Below are positions 43,945-51,740 of a stretch of 52,678 nucleotides of DNA, in pieces. This DNA is from Richelia sp. CSU_2_1 (GTDB lineage Bacteria; Cyanobacteriota; Cyanobacteriia; Cyanobacteriales; Microcoleaceae), in the NCBI GenBank assembly GCA_012034575.1, contig JAAUPF010000023.1, positions 1 through 52,678 on the forward strand, given 5' to 3'. The first letter of the stretch is position 1; each line of letters starts with the position of its first letter. The position numbers were made by a program, and so were the translations under genes. The notes beneath the pieces are model-generated. The model was not told the DNA's origin. It ran no database searches and saw nothing but the letters and a program-made list of their open reading frames with translations.

Positions 43945-44918
43945 TGACCGAAGCAGTTGCTCCCGAGTGGCCGACGCTGTTGGGAGAAAGTTTTCCGAAA
44001 GATTGTTTTCCTCGGAAATTTTATCGCCCGCAAATTGAGGGAGATCGAATGGCGATTGCAGGGGCGAGCAATCCAGTCAATGATTGCTTCAATGATTTTC
44101 TCGAACAAATGGGGATTGTGTCCAAACTGGTAGTGCCGATTCTCAACTCGGAACGCTGGCGATCCCGACAGCATGGTGAAGAAACCGGACAAGGGCGATG
44201 GGAGGATGCGGAGTCTTTTTGGGGGCTGCTGGTGGCGCACCACGATGGCAAACCCAGACACTGGCAGGAGTGGGAGGTTGAGTGGCTGAGCGCGCTGGCG
44301 ACTCAAGCTGGCATCGCGATCGAGCAATCCCAACTTTACGAACAGCTAAAAGCAGCCAATCAGGAGTTGCACCGTCAGGCGACTGTGGACGGCCTTACTC
44401 AGGTGGCAAACCGCCGTCGGTTTGATGAGTACCTGCTTCAAGAGTGGCGGCGCTTGGCGCGGCATCATGCTCCGATTTCGCTAATTATGTGCGATGTGGA
44501 TTTTTTCAAGCGCTACAACGATGGTTACGGGCATCTGGCGGGTGATGATTGTCTCAAACAGGTTGCTGCTGCGATCGCGGGCGCGCTCAAACGTCCGGGA
44601 GATTTAGCTGCTCGTTACGGGGGCGAAGAATTTGCGGTGATTTTGCCTCACACCGATGCAGTGGGAGCTTTTTGTGTAGCAGAAGAAATACGGGCGCGGG
44701 TGTTTGGTTTGCAAATTCCGCACGGCAATTCTGCTGTGAATAGTTGCGTGACGATGAGTTTGGGAGTAGCTACGGCGGTGCCGGTGCCACTGTCGGCTCC
44801 TGAGGAGTTGATTGCGGCGGCTGATGAAGCGCTGTATTGTGCTAAAGAACGGGGGCGCGATCGGGTGATTCAAAAAGTAATTGAAAATTGGGAATTGGGA
44901 ATTGAGGACGGAGCGTAA
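43944..44918 (+). CDS. GAF-GGDEF diguanylate cyclase, C-terminal part (downstream frameshift fragment)
   Basis: Rest of the second GAF domain (phytochrome-like ending FWGLLVAHHDGKPRHWQEWE) and a full GGDEF domain (about 150-310): TVDGLTQVANRRRFDEYL, CDVDFFKRYNDGYGHLAGDD and the active signature RYGGEEFAVILP. An inhibitory I-site RPGD lies five residues before GGEEF. It should make cyclic di-GMP with product inhibition. The start overlaps the stop of the previous fragment because of the missing G; in the intact protein this is not a separate gene. The last residues (ENWELGIEDGA) come from a GAATTGG-type repeat that has extended the coding end. Confidence 0.88.
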   Translation: MTEAVAPEWPTLLGESFPKDCFPRKFYRPQIEGDRMAIAGASNPVNDCFNDFLEQMGIVSKLVVPILNSERWRSRQHGEETGQGRWEDAESFWGLLVAHHDGKPRHWQEWEVEWLSALATQAGIAIEQSQLYEQLKAANQELHRQATVDGLTQVANRRRFDEYLLQEWRRLARHHAPISLIMCDVDFFKRYNDGYGHLAGDDCLKQVAAAIAGALKRPGDLAARYGGEEFAVILPHTDAVGAFCVAEEIRARVFGLQIPHGNSAVNSCVTMSLGVATAVPVPLSAPEELIAAADEALYCAKERGRDRVIQKVIENWELGIEDGA

Positions 44919-44956
44919 TATTACTCGGAAGGCGAGGATTATTTGATAGTTTAAGG

Positions 44957-45049
44957 ATGACGATCGCTGCTTACCAACAAGCTGTAACGTACAATCCTAA
45001 TTGTGCGATCGCCTACAATCGAAATTCAGAACTTTTTAAACCTCAGTAA
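44957..45049 (+). pseudogene. TPR gene remnant
   Basis: This 30-codon stretch reads TIAAYQQAVTYNPNCAIAYN and closely matches the TPR gene at 51741 (AIATYQQAITYNPNYAIAYN), also at base level: TTACCAACAAGC, TACAATCC and GCGATCGCCTACAAT are shared with 52031-52079. No further TPR units flank it. It appears to be a scrap of a paralogue left by recombination or deletion. Confidence 0.7.
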
Positions 45050-45098
45050 TGCCCAAAAATCGTGCTAGGATTAACTCATTAAGTCACTTTTAATTTAT

Positions 45099-46199
45099 AT
45101 GACGCGATTCATTCACGATCGCTTTGCCAAAGAATACTTAGCAGAACTGCTTTCGCCGATCGGAACGGTGAATATCGGTCGCGATGTGACTTCGGAAGTC
45201 CGAGAAATCGATGTTTGCTTCATTCCAAATACAGCAATTCCCGAATATTCATCAAGCCTGGGGTTGTTGGGAAAAATGGCCCAAACAACTGCTATTTTTG
45301 AACCATTTCGCAATCCGATAACAGTCAGTGAAGTCTGGGGCTGCATGAGTAAGTTATGGGATTTGCAAAGTGAATTGGAACGACAGGCTAGAAGAGAGAA
45401 TACTCGTTATGATGGGGCTCAGTGGCCGAGACTGTGGATTTTGACACCAACAGCATCAAAAGCATTGGTGTCGGGTTTTGGCGGGATACCAAACCTCTCG
45501 AATTGGATCGAGGGAATTTATTTTTTCCCGGAGCATTGGCGAGGGGCAATTGTGGTGATTCACCAGTTGCCAGAAACGCCAGAAACCCTGTGGCTGAGGA
45601 TTTTAGGCAAAGGGAAAGTACAGATGCGGGCGATTGCCCAATTGAGTGCTTTAGCAACGGACGATCCATTGCGGATTACTGCGCTAGAATTATTGTATAG
45701 GTTACAATCAAATTTAGTAGCCGATCCCAAACAACAATTAGAAGCAGAAGAGCGGGAGTTAATTATGGCGATCGCACCACTTTTTCAACAACAATTACAA
45801 GCTGCAGAACAACAAGGAATTGAACGAGGAATTGAACGAGGTAGGCAAGAACAACAGCGTTTAATTTTAGAAAATTTTCTGCGGGTGAGATTTGGAGAAT
45901 TAACCCCACAAATGACAATTTTTTTGGCTCCCATATCCAAGTTATCTGCTGCGGAATTTACCGTGTTGTTGCTGGCAATCTCGATGCTGAGTGTCAATGA
46001 AGCTGGGGGAGAAGCAGCAGTGAAATTGTTGGCTGAAAATACTTTAAAAATGTCGGCTCCTGACTTAGAGGATCTGCTACCGCAGGCAGTAACAAATTTA
46101 CTAGCATTGCCAGGGGAAGAATTGACATTGTTGGTAGAGCAACTGTCAGAATTATCGGCTGAGGAATTGAGGGCAAGGTTAGGAAAAATTCCTGAATAA
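45099..46199 (+). CDS. Rpn/DUF4351-like putative PD-(D/E)XK nuclease-family protein
   Basis: A 366-residue protein of a type abundant in filamentous cyanobacteria. The N-terminus (FIHDRFAKEYLAELLSPIG, then SEVREIDVCFIP) fits the start of a Rpn/PD-(D/E)XK core with the Asp in EIDVCF. The middle includes LWILTPTASKAL and YFFPEHWRGAIVVIHQLPET. A helical region with a repeated ERGIERGRQEQQ segment and a C-terminal part resembling DUF4351 (LSAAEFTVLLLAI, LSAEELRARLGKI) follow. The Rpn family members of E. coli are recombination-promoting nucleases; activity here is not shown. Alone on its strand. Confidence 0.75.
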   Translation: MTRFIHDRFAKEYLAELLSPIGTVNIGRDVTSEVREIDVCFIPNTAIPEYSSSLGLLGKMAQTTAIFEPFRNPITVSEVWGCMSKLWDLQSELERQARRENTRYDGAQWPRLWILTPTASKALVSGFGGIPNLSNWIEGIYFFPEHWRGAIVVIHQLPETPETLWLRILGKGKVQMRAIAQLSALATDDPLRITALELLYRLQSNLVADPKQQLEAEERELIMAIAPLFQQQLQAAEQQGIERGIERGRQEQQRLILENFLRVRFGELTPQMTIFLAPISKLSAAEFTVLLLAISMLSVNEAGGEAAVKLLAENTLKMSAPDLEDLLPQAVTNLLALPGEELTLLVEQLSELSAEELRARLGKIPE

Positions 46200-46291
46200 A
46201 AATTGTTTGAATGTTGCCAGCAGTTATGAAGGGCGATCGACCTGTGCCGATACTATTTTTTTATGCAGCACGATCCGGTTCTACACTCAAG

Positions 46292-46398
46292 ATATAGCAA
46301 TTCTTGCAGGAGCCGTAAATTTTTTACCCCACCCCAACCCTCCCCGAACTTCGGGCGAGGGAGTAAGAAATTTACAAATGATTTAGGGTTGCTATATA
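46292..46398. repeat. MITE-like element with inverted ends
   Basis: Ends ATATAGCAATTCTTGC and (reverse) ATATAGCAACCCTAAA are inverted repeats; internal arms GTAAATTTTTTA and TAAGAAATTTAC flank a CCCCGAACTTCGGG-type hairpin. About 107 bases, no coding capacity. It is a small non-autonomous element upstream of the fourth Uma2 gene. Confidence 0.65.
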
Positions 46399-46474
46399 TT
46401 TCCAAAAGCTTTTGTGAATTAGGCATTTTACCTGCTGGCTACACCAACTTAACAACTCGCTGTTAATTTCGCTT

Positions 46475-47125
46475 ATGATTGCTACTGCTACCGTCCTTAA
46501 ACCTGTCAGTCAAATAACCCTTGCTCCCGGCAGTGTGGTAACTATTCCTAATATTAGTTGGCTGGAATTCGAGTCGATTTTGGCGGAATTGGGAGAAAAG
46601 CGATCGGCACGAATTGCTTACAGCAAAGAAACTTTAGAAATTATGGTTCCCTTACCCGAACATGAAGTTCCCAGAGATTTAATCTCCGATATTGTCAAAA
46701 CTTTACTCAAGTCAGCAGGCAGAAGATACCAGCCATTAGGTTCGACTACTTTCAAACAAGAAGGTGCAGCAGGAATTGAACCTGATGCTTGCTTTTATAT
46801 TTTAAATTATCAACGCACGATCGGTCGCCGCCGACTGCAACCCGACGATCCGCCGCCGGATTTGGCAATTGAAACGGATGAGATTTCTAAAACTACGATC
46901 GATGCCTATTTAGCGATTGGAGTTCCCGAAGTTTGGGTTTACGAGATCGGTAGATTTCGCATCTATTTACTGCAAAATGGCGAATATGTAGAATCTGATA
47001 TCAGTCCGAATTTTCCGGGAATTGCGATCGTCCAACTAATTCCTGCTACAGTGGAACGTGCTTGGCAGGTGGGAAACTGTCACGCATTAGAAGAATTTGA
47101 AAGTGCGATCGGTCGATCGTCCTAA
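46475..47125 (+). CDS. Uma2 family (DUF820) protein, fourth copy
   Basis: Uma2/DUF820 family, 216 residues. ISWLEFESILAELGEKRSAR, IEPDACFYILN with the Asp, DLAIETDEISKTTIDAY with the Glu, and YLAIGVPEVWVYE are the family landmarks; this one belongs to the subgroup with IEPDACFYI. It is convergent with the large surface-protein gene. Role unknown. Confidence 0.92.
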   Translation: MIATATVLKPVSQITLAPGSVVTIPNISWLEFESILAELGEKRSARIAYSKETLEIMVPLPEHEVPRDLISDIVKTLLKSAGRRYQPLGSTTFKQEGAAGIEPDACFYILNYQRTIGRRRLQPDDPPPDLAIETDEISKTTIDAYLAIGVPEVWVYEIGRFRIYLLQNGEYVESDISPNFPGIAIVQLIPATVERAWQVGNCHALEEFESAIGRSS

Positions 47126-47235
47126 ACTTTTTTCAGAAGTCGATCGCCCTTGTTTCCTGAAGGATGAACGCAGATTAATGTTGATTTGTAGCGGTGTGGC
47201 AGTGTCGATCGACTCTGGCATCAAATTCACAATCC

Positions 47236-47401
47236 GGCAGGGGTTTAAACCCCTGCCTCATAGCTAAAGTCGGTTGAAACCGACTGTTAATTTCAATTGT
47301 TGACAACAAGATTTTTGCCGAACAAATTAACTCAAAATGCCCTCACTCTTAGTCCTCTTTCAGAGGACTTTCGCTATGAGACGGGGAATTAATTCCCCGT
47401 C
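47236..47401. repeat. Two double-hairpin elements in opposite orientation
   Basis: Block A (47236-47285): palindrome with arms GGCAGGGG/CCCCTGCC, linker TCATAGCTAA, then arms AGTCGGTT/AACCGACT around GAA-type loop. Block B (47351-47401, reverse orientation): arms GACGGGGA/TCCCCGTC, linker TCATAGCGAA, then AGTCCTCT/AGAGGACT. The linkers are nearly the same while the stems differ yet stay paired. The pair fills the spacer between two convergent genes, so it may also terminate both. Confidence 0.8.
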
Positions 47402-47432
47402 GGAATGTCGGCTTCACCAACAATATCTATGC

Positions 47433-50312
47433 TCACAAAAATGAACTACTATTAAGAGCGATCGAATTCACATTATAAACCACTCCCAAGTAGTTATTCC
47501 CCGATTTAATCGCGGTTGATGTTACAGCAGTTGCACCATCCAAAATCACACTAACTGATTCAAAAGTTAGTTGACTGAAAGTGACATCGATTAACTGAAT
47601 TTTATCGGCCGTAGTGAAATCAAGAATTAGATCGGCTTGAGATAGTTCAGTAACCGAATCTTGCAACACAAAGCGATCGCCCCCTGCGCCACCTGTGAGG
47701 ATATCAAAACCCGGATCGCCATTCAAAACATCATCACCCGCACCGCCTGATAAGAGATCGTCGCCCTTACCGCCGCGCAAGGTATCGTCGCCATCGCCTC
47801 CTAACAGGATATCATTATCATTATTCCCGCTAAGAAAATCGTTGCCAATACCGCCCGCGATCGAATCCGAACCTTTGCCGCCGATTAGTTCGTCGTTACC
47901 CCCTTCACCTACTAAAGTATCTTCTCCTTGATTCCCAAAATAGGTATTTGGAAAGTCTAATCCGGTTAAAGAATCGTTGCCGGAGAGGGCAAATACACTT
48001 AAGCCTAATGCTGCTGCTGGGAAGCTGGTATCGTTGCCATCTGTTAGCAGGTAAACATCTCCTAATCGGGTGTTTTCTGGTAAGTTCGATCGAACATTAC
48101 TCGATACCGATGGTTGCGGCCTTGCAATTGTTATTTGTACTTCGCCTGTCGGTGAAATTGTCGGTATTTGTGCATCTAACGCCGCACCCGTGTTTTCTGC
48201 AACTAGAGAATCGAGGGTTTTTTGACCCGCACCAAATGCTTTAAAATCTTGAGTTGTTTCACCCAAAGCAATTTTTTGGATTGCTGCTACTTGTTTTTGC
48301 AGTTGTGTCAGATTGTTATTAGTTGATATCGCACTAACAATCCGTTGATTCGATGCTACAATTACCTGGGCTAGTGCTGGTGCCGCAACTGCTATCTCTT
48401 GGGCGTTAAAATTAGGATCGATCGCCCTTACTCGATCGGCCACTTTGCCGATTAAATCCGCCACTTGTTCGGGTTTGGTGAAATCTAAGGTTCCTGTTTG
48501 GACGCGATCGGCGATCGTACTAATTATTGGCTTGACAGCATCACCCATACTCAGATTGCTGGCACCTTCAATTAATCCCGCTGTTTGAGTAATCGTGTTT
48601 TGGGCTGTCAGCATCGCAGTTAATACTGCTTTACCACCAGGTTGTTGCCCTAGGGTAGCGGCGATCGGATCGACATTATTCAGCGGTAGATCGCTGGGAA
48701 TACCGAAAGCAGTGGTGACTTTGGCATTAGCTTCATTCACGCTTAAGCCGCGATCGGCTAATTCAGCTACCACGCTAGTCAGTAAAGTAATTACTTCTGC
48801 ATCGGGTGTCGCTTTGAGCGGAGTTTCTAGGGGCAAACCCGTACCGATGTCGGTGCCGCCAAAAGCGACTAAATTACCTTCACTGGGATCGAGTTTGCCG
48901 TTATTATTAGTGTCAAAAGTGTCCGAAGAAATATCAAAAGCAAATGCACCTTGGCTATCAGTTGTGCCTTTGGGTTCGTTCGGATCTGCAATGCCATTTT
49001 TGTTAGCATCAAAGAAGACATTCGCACCAGCAATATAGTCGTCAATTACAAAACCGCCAAAAGAGTAACTTTTGAACCGGATTATTTCGCTAACACTGGC
49101 ACCAGACGAATCCGTTCCTGCGATCTTCATCCAGTAGTCAAATCTCTGCGGGCGAGTCGCGCCGAGTTCAATTTTGCGAGTTGCGGGATTGAAAGTTAAC
49201 CATGAAGGGAGAGGAATCTCAGGAAAACTTAACCCATTTACTGGCTGACGATAGTCACCGCGATTTAGATCGGTTTTCCATGTAAACGCCGACTCCTTCA
49301 ACGCCTTGAAATCTGCCAGGGCGATCGAATAATTAATGCTGTCGCCCGGATCGGGGTCAGTATAGGTGTTTGCAGCCAAGGTAAACACATTGCCAGTTTG
49401 AGAAAAACCTAGCGATCCACTTTGCGAAAAGACAGAAATATTTACAACTGGGGGGTTGTTCTTATTCGTTGTTGTTGGCGTTGGTGTTGGCGTTGGCGTT
49501 GGTGTTGGCGTTGGCGTGGGAGTTACTGGCGTTGGTGTGGGAGTTACTGGCGTTGGTGTGGGAGTTACTGGCGTTGGTGTTGGCGTTACAGGCGTTGTCG
49601 TGTTGAGCAGGATGGAGGCGGTGCTGCTGTTCCCGTTCGCCACAGCTAAGTCTGGTTTGCCGTCGCCGTTGATGTCGCCGATGCTGACAGACCAGGGGTC
49701 CTTGCCAGTAGCGAAGGTAACTTGGGGGGCGAAAGTGGGGCTGGTGGCTCCCGTGGCGGTAGTGTTGAGCAGGATGGAGGCAGTGTTGCTGTCGGCGTTT
49801 CCCACAGCTAAGTCAGGGTTTGCCACAGCTAAGTCAGGTTTCCCGTCGCCGTTGATGTCGCCGATGCTGGTGGAAGCGGGACGATTGCCAGCAGGGAAGT
49901 CAACTTTGGTGGCAAAGGTGGGGGTGGTGGCTCCGGTGCCAGTGGTATTGAGCAGGATGGAGACGGTTTTGCTGTTGAAGTTCGCCACAGCTAAGTCAGA
50001 TTTGCCGTCGCCGTTGATGTCGCCGATGCTGACGGAGTAGGGTCTAGTGCCAGTAGGGAAGTCAACTTTGGTGGCAAAGGTGGGGGTGGTGGCGTTGGTG
50101 GGGGTAGTGTTGAGCAGGATCGAGGCGGTGTTGCTGTTCCCGTTCGCCACAGCTAAGTCAGGTTTCCCGTCGCCATTGAAGTCGCCGATGCTGGTGAAAG
50201 CGGGACGATCGCCAGTAGAGAAGGTGACTTGGGTGGCGAAAGTAGGGCTGGTGGCTCCGGTGGCAGTGGTATTGAGCAGGATGGAGACGGTGTTGCTGCC
50301 TTGGTTCGCCAC
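47433..50312 (-). CDS. FG-GAP/RTX surface protein, C-terminal part (downstream frameshift fragment)
   Basis: C-terminal 959 residues of a large secreted or surface protein. Order: five FG-GAP (VCBS-like) units with SIGDINGDGKPDLAVAN, a Thr/Pro linker (PTPTPV repeats, about 235-280), a cadherin/dystroglycan-like domain (DPDPGDSINYSIALAD; LPSWLTFNPATRKIELG), calcium-loop sequences (FFDANKNGIADPNE; DTNNNGKLDPSEG), a helical region, then an RTX nonapeptide block (GEGGNDELIGGKGSDSIAGG onwards to GGAGGDRFVL) and a short C-terminal secretion-type tail. RTX repeats bind Ca2+ and usually mark type I secretion. The nominal start is inside an FG-GAP unit; the real N-terminus is in the fragment at 50315. 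Confidence 0.88.
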   Translation of the reverse strand: MANQGSNTVSILLNTTATGATSPTFATQVTFSTGDRPAFTSIGDFNGDGKPDLAVANGNSNTASILLNTTPTNATTPTFATKVDFPTGTRPYSVSIGDINGDGKSDLAVANFNSKTVSILLNTTGTGATTPTFATKVDFPAGNRPASTSIGDINGDGKPDLAVANPDLAVGNADSNTASILLNTTATGATSPTFAPQVTFATGKDPWSVSIGDINGDGKPDLAVANGNSSTASILLNTTTPVTPTPTPVTPTPTPVTPTPTPVTPTPTPTPTPTPTPTPTTTNKNNPPVVNISVFSQSGSLGFSQTGNVFTLAANTYTDPDPGDSINYSIALADFKALKESAFTWKTDLNRGDYRQPVNGLSFPEIPLPSWLTFNPATRKIELGATRPQRFDYWMKIAGTDSSGASVSEIIRFKSYSFGGFVIDDYIAGANVFFDANKNGIADPNEPKGTTDSQGAFAFDISSDTFDTNNNGKLDPSEGNLVAFGGTDIGTGLPLETPLKATPDAEVITLLTSVVAELADRGLSVNEANAKVTTAFGIPSDLPLNNVDPIAATLGQQPGGKAVLTAMLTAQNTITQTAGLIEGASNLSMGDAVKPIISTIADRVQTGTLDFTKPEQVADLIGKVADRVRAIDPNFNAQEIAVAAPALAQVIVASNQRIVSAISTNNNLTQLQKQVAAIQKIALGETTQDFKAFGAGQKTLDSLVAENTGAALDAQIPTISPTGEVQITIARPQPSVSSNVRSNLPENTRLGDVYLLTDGNDTSFPAAALGLSVFALSGNDSLTGLDFPNTYFGNQGEDTLVGEGGNDELIGGKGSDSIAGGIGNDFLSGNNDNDILLGGDGDDTLRGGKGDDLLSGGAGDDVLNGDPGFDILTGGAGGDRFVLQDSVTELSQADLILDFTTADKIQLIDVTFSQLTFESVSVILDGATAVTSTAIKSGNNYLGVVYNVNSIALNSSSFL

Positions 50313-50710
50313 AGCTAGGTCTGGTTTGCCGTCGCCGTTGATGTCGCCGATGCTGACAGACCAGGCGCTAGTGCCAGTAGGGAAGTCAACTTTGGTGGCA
50401 AAAGTGGGGTGGTGGCGTTGGTGGCGGTAGTATTGAGCAGGATCGAGGCGGTGTTGCTGTTTATGTTCGCCACAGCTAAGTCAGGTTTCCCGTCGCCGTT
50501 GATGTCGCCGATGCTGACGGAGTTGGGGTTAGTGCCAGTTGTGAAGTCTACTTTGGTGGCGAAGGTAGGGGTGGTGGCGAAGGTGGGGGTGGTGTTGAGC
50601 AGGATCGAGGTCTTGTTGCTGCCCCAGTTCGCCGTTGCTAAGTCAGGTTTCCCGTCGCCGTTGATGTCGCCGATGCTGACGGATTCGGGGCCAATGTTAG
50701 TTGGGAATTG
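49475..50710 (-). repeat. Tandem 162-base FG-GAP repeats and Thr-Pro low-complexity tract
   Basis: Seven units, recognised by GATGTCGCCGATGCTG-type landmarks at about 49671, 49854, 50016, 50179, 50340, 50501 and 50663. Spacing is 161-163 bases except one of 183, which contains an internal 21-base duplication (PDLAVAN repeated). Between 49475 and 49590 lies the GGCGTTGGTGTTGGC tract encoding PTPTPV repeats. Units are nearly identical in places, so this is a likely site of recombination and of assembly error. Confidence 0.88.
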
Positions 50711-51295
50711 AACTTGGGGGGCGAAGCTGAGCACGCCGCTGTAGGTTTTGAGGGTGGTTTCTGTCAGAGCAAGTTTGGGCTTTTGGCTCGATCGGGGAAT
50801 GAGTTGCGGGATGTCCCAGGTGCCGCCTAGTTTGCTATTACCTGTAGGTTGGGAGTTGGCGGCGATGTTTGCGCCTGTGAGTTGGTTCAGTTGAGTCAGG
50901 AATTGGTGTCCGGATGAACCGGCTGCTACGTTACAGCCATACAAAATGATGCTGGCGTTGGCAGTCAGGGCGTTTCGCCACTGTTGCAACTGTTGGCTGT
51001 AGTGTTCGATATTGCTGTTATTTAGTTCTGTTTTTCCTAGATAAAGAGTTCCGGGGCTGCCGTGGGTGATGATGTGGAGGGTTTCGATGCCTTGATGCCG
51101 ATCGAGGATTGTGGTGATTTGCTCGATCGCATTTACGTTGTTTTCGAGGATGTAGGTAGCCGTGTCTGGTTTGATTCCGGCGACGATGCGATCGCACTCC
51201 GGTATTGTAGGGTCAATAATGGCGATCGAACTTAGTCGATCGATCGTGCAGATCGCAGGGAGATTTTTTTTGTTAGTTTGAGTTATGGCGTTCAT
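50315..51295 (-). CDS. DUF4347/FG-GAP surface protein, N-terminal part (frameshifted)
   Basis: N-terminal DUF4347 domain (about 20-175: ILDRHQGIETLHIITHGSPG, LYLGKTEL, SIILYGCNVAAGSSGHQFL, LTGANIAANSQPTG), which has a His and Cys arrangement like caspase/gingipain-type folds, followed by the first two FG-GAP units. Frame is lost in a G run (C run on this strand) at about 50405-50409: the equivalent position in neighbouring units has five G, here four. Restoring it gives a single protein of about 1286 residues. No signal peptide; export probably uses the C-terminal RTX signal. The role is probably adhesion or cell-surface calcium binding. Confidence 0.87.
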   Translation of the reverse strand: MNAITQTNKKNLPAICTIDRLSSIAIIDPTIPECDRIVAGIKPDTATYILENNVNAIEQITTILDRHQGIETLHIITHGSPGTLYLGKTELNNSNIEHYSQQLQQWRNALTANASIILYGCNVAAGSSGHQFLTQLNQLTGANIAANSQPTGNSKLGGTWDIPQLIPRSSQKPKLALTETTLKTYSGVLSFAPQVQFPTNIGPESVSIGDINGDGKPDLATANWGSNKTSILLNTTPTFATTPTFATKVDFTTGTNPNSVSIGDINGDGKPDLAVANINSNTASILLNTTATNATTPLLPPKLTSLLALAPGLSASATSTATANQT

Positions 51296-51740
51296 CTGTT
51301 GGTACTTTGGGTAGAATTACTGGTTTTTGCAATGTCAAAATCTAGCCGATGCGAGTTCGATCGACCGTATTTCTATCTCGTATGGGTTCGCAGCATCAGT
51401 TTTTAATTATTAGGAAGTTAACAGGCTTCGATCGAAATATCAACAATCGAGGTCGAGATCTGACAATTCTTTATATTTTGCTGGGTTTTGTGTAATTAAT
51501 ATACAGTGCGATCGAACTGTCAGCCGAAATGTCAGCGATCGAGGGATCTCGTTTACAATTATTTATCAGATTCCCGCCAGCCGGGGTGAGCACGGGGGCA
51601 CCACCCCTACAAAAATCGATCGATCGACCGGATGCTATCTCAATTCCCAAATAATTAATTTGAGGCAATTATTGTCAGCGAACCTGTTCCTGCAATAATT
51701 GCGATACTTAAATTGTTAACACTCGATCGAATATCTAAAA
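51296..51740. other. Divergent spacer with a GC-rich repeat fragment
   Basis: Contains a piece CACGGGGGCACCACCCCTAC (51592-51611), the same family in inverted orientation as the repeat at the window end. Otherwise no gene is recognised. Promoters of the surface-protein and TPR genes should lie here. Confidence 0.55.

Noticed and set aside
49456..50430. Plus-strand open frames of VGVGVTGVGVGV type over the FG-GAP region
   Set aside because: Artefacts of the tandem repeats read in antisense; the minus strand encodes clear FG-GAP units.
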